Positions 63,802-64,000 of a DNA stretch of 64,000 nucleotides are shown piece after piece. Position 1 is the first letter of the stretch, and the number at the start of each line of letters is the position of its first letter. The stretch covers positions 186,001 through 250,000 of the forward strand of contig JADJCS010000007.1 in the NCBI GenBank assembly GCA_016703105.1. The letters are read 5' to 3'. The translations under genes were made by a program, and so were the position numbers. Origin of the DNA: Flavobacteriales bacterium (GTDB lineage: Bacteria; Bacteroidota; Bacteroidia; Flavobacteriales_F; PHOS-HE28). The notes under the pieces were generated by a model that saw only the letters and a list, made by a program, of their open reading frames with translations, searched no databases and was not told the origin of the DNA.

Positions 63802-64000
63802 GGGGTTGGTGTTCGGAGCGTATCGGTTCGGCTTTCGGGAGCAACCTAGTGCGCCCAGGTGAACCCTACATTACTGGAAGGTTGATCCCTCATTCGCGAA
63901 CTCAGCGTACCGATCGTAACTAGTGTTGCGTCCTGTCGCGTTCGTGATTGTACCGGTGTTCGATCGTGAAATGGTATTGGCGCTCATTGCGCAGCCTCCG

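Overview
The window comes from a GC-rich member of the Bacteroidota, most likely an uncultured Flavobacteriales lineage (inference). The evidence is a complete core of the type IX secretion system (T9SS) and gliding motor in the order sprF/porP-gldK-gldL-gldM-gldN, many secreted proteins with C-terminal T9SS sorting domains, the gene order miaB / sigma-54 regulator / lptE / TPR protein / secG / groES / groEL, and Bacteroidota-type promoters with a TAnnTTTG -7 element (TACTTTTG, TACATTTG).

Layout. 1-7.2 kb: a partial HMA-domain lipoprotein, a DMT exporter, a T9SS-sorted protein, and a plus-strand run of glycosyltransferases (GT2, GT39), a VOC protein and a Cys/Met-metabolism PLP enzyme; three of these four are broken. 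7.4-13 kb (minus): two paralogous TonB-dependent receptors flanking a PepSY membrane protein, a likely iron or haem uptake block. 13.3-29.8 kb (minus): a DUF3857-like protein, der, era, initiator tRNA, an ABC-F ATPase, the T9SS motor operon, a degenerate arginase-fold protein and topA. 29.9-33 kb (plus): a TPR sensor kinase and LytTR regulator pair, followed by an inverted-repeat element. 33.3-39.5 kb: small secreted and T9SS proteins, decayed gene tails, msrB and an outer-membrane protein. 39.6-46.5 kb (plus): miaB to groEL. 46.6-49.4 kb: a deleted DUF6624 gene, a metallophosphoesterase and an orphan C-terminal piece of a type ISP restriction enzyme. 49.6-63.8 kb: a TonB-dependent receptor followed by four tandem paralogues of a secreted family I cannot name, a surface protein with a dockerin-like tail, an esterase with a T9SS domain and a second dockerin-like protein.

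The last block is the best candidate for an undescribed system. Four proteins share an N-terminal domain and differ in their tails: T9SS domain, Cys-rich repeats or nothing. They lie directly behind an outer-membrane receptor, and the largest carries 16 four-cysteine repeats with a 354-nt higher-order period.

Quality warning: seven genes are interrupted, mostly by one-base changes in short C/G runs, with C5 read as C4 four times. They fall in two zones (3-13 kb and 46.6-62 kb), while 33 kb between them has none. Most are probably residual sequencing errors. The DUF6624 deletion and the type ISP remnant look like real decay.
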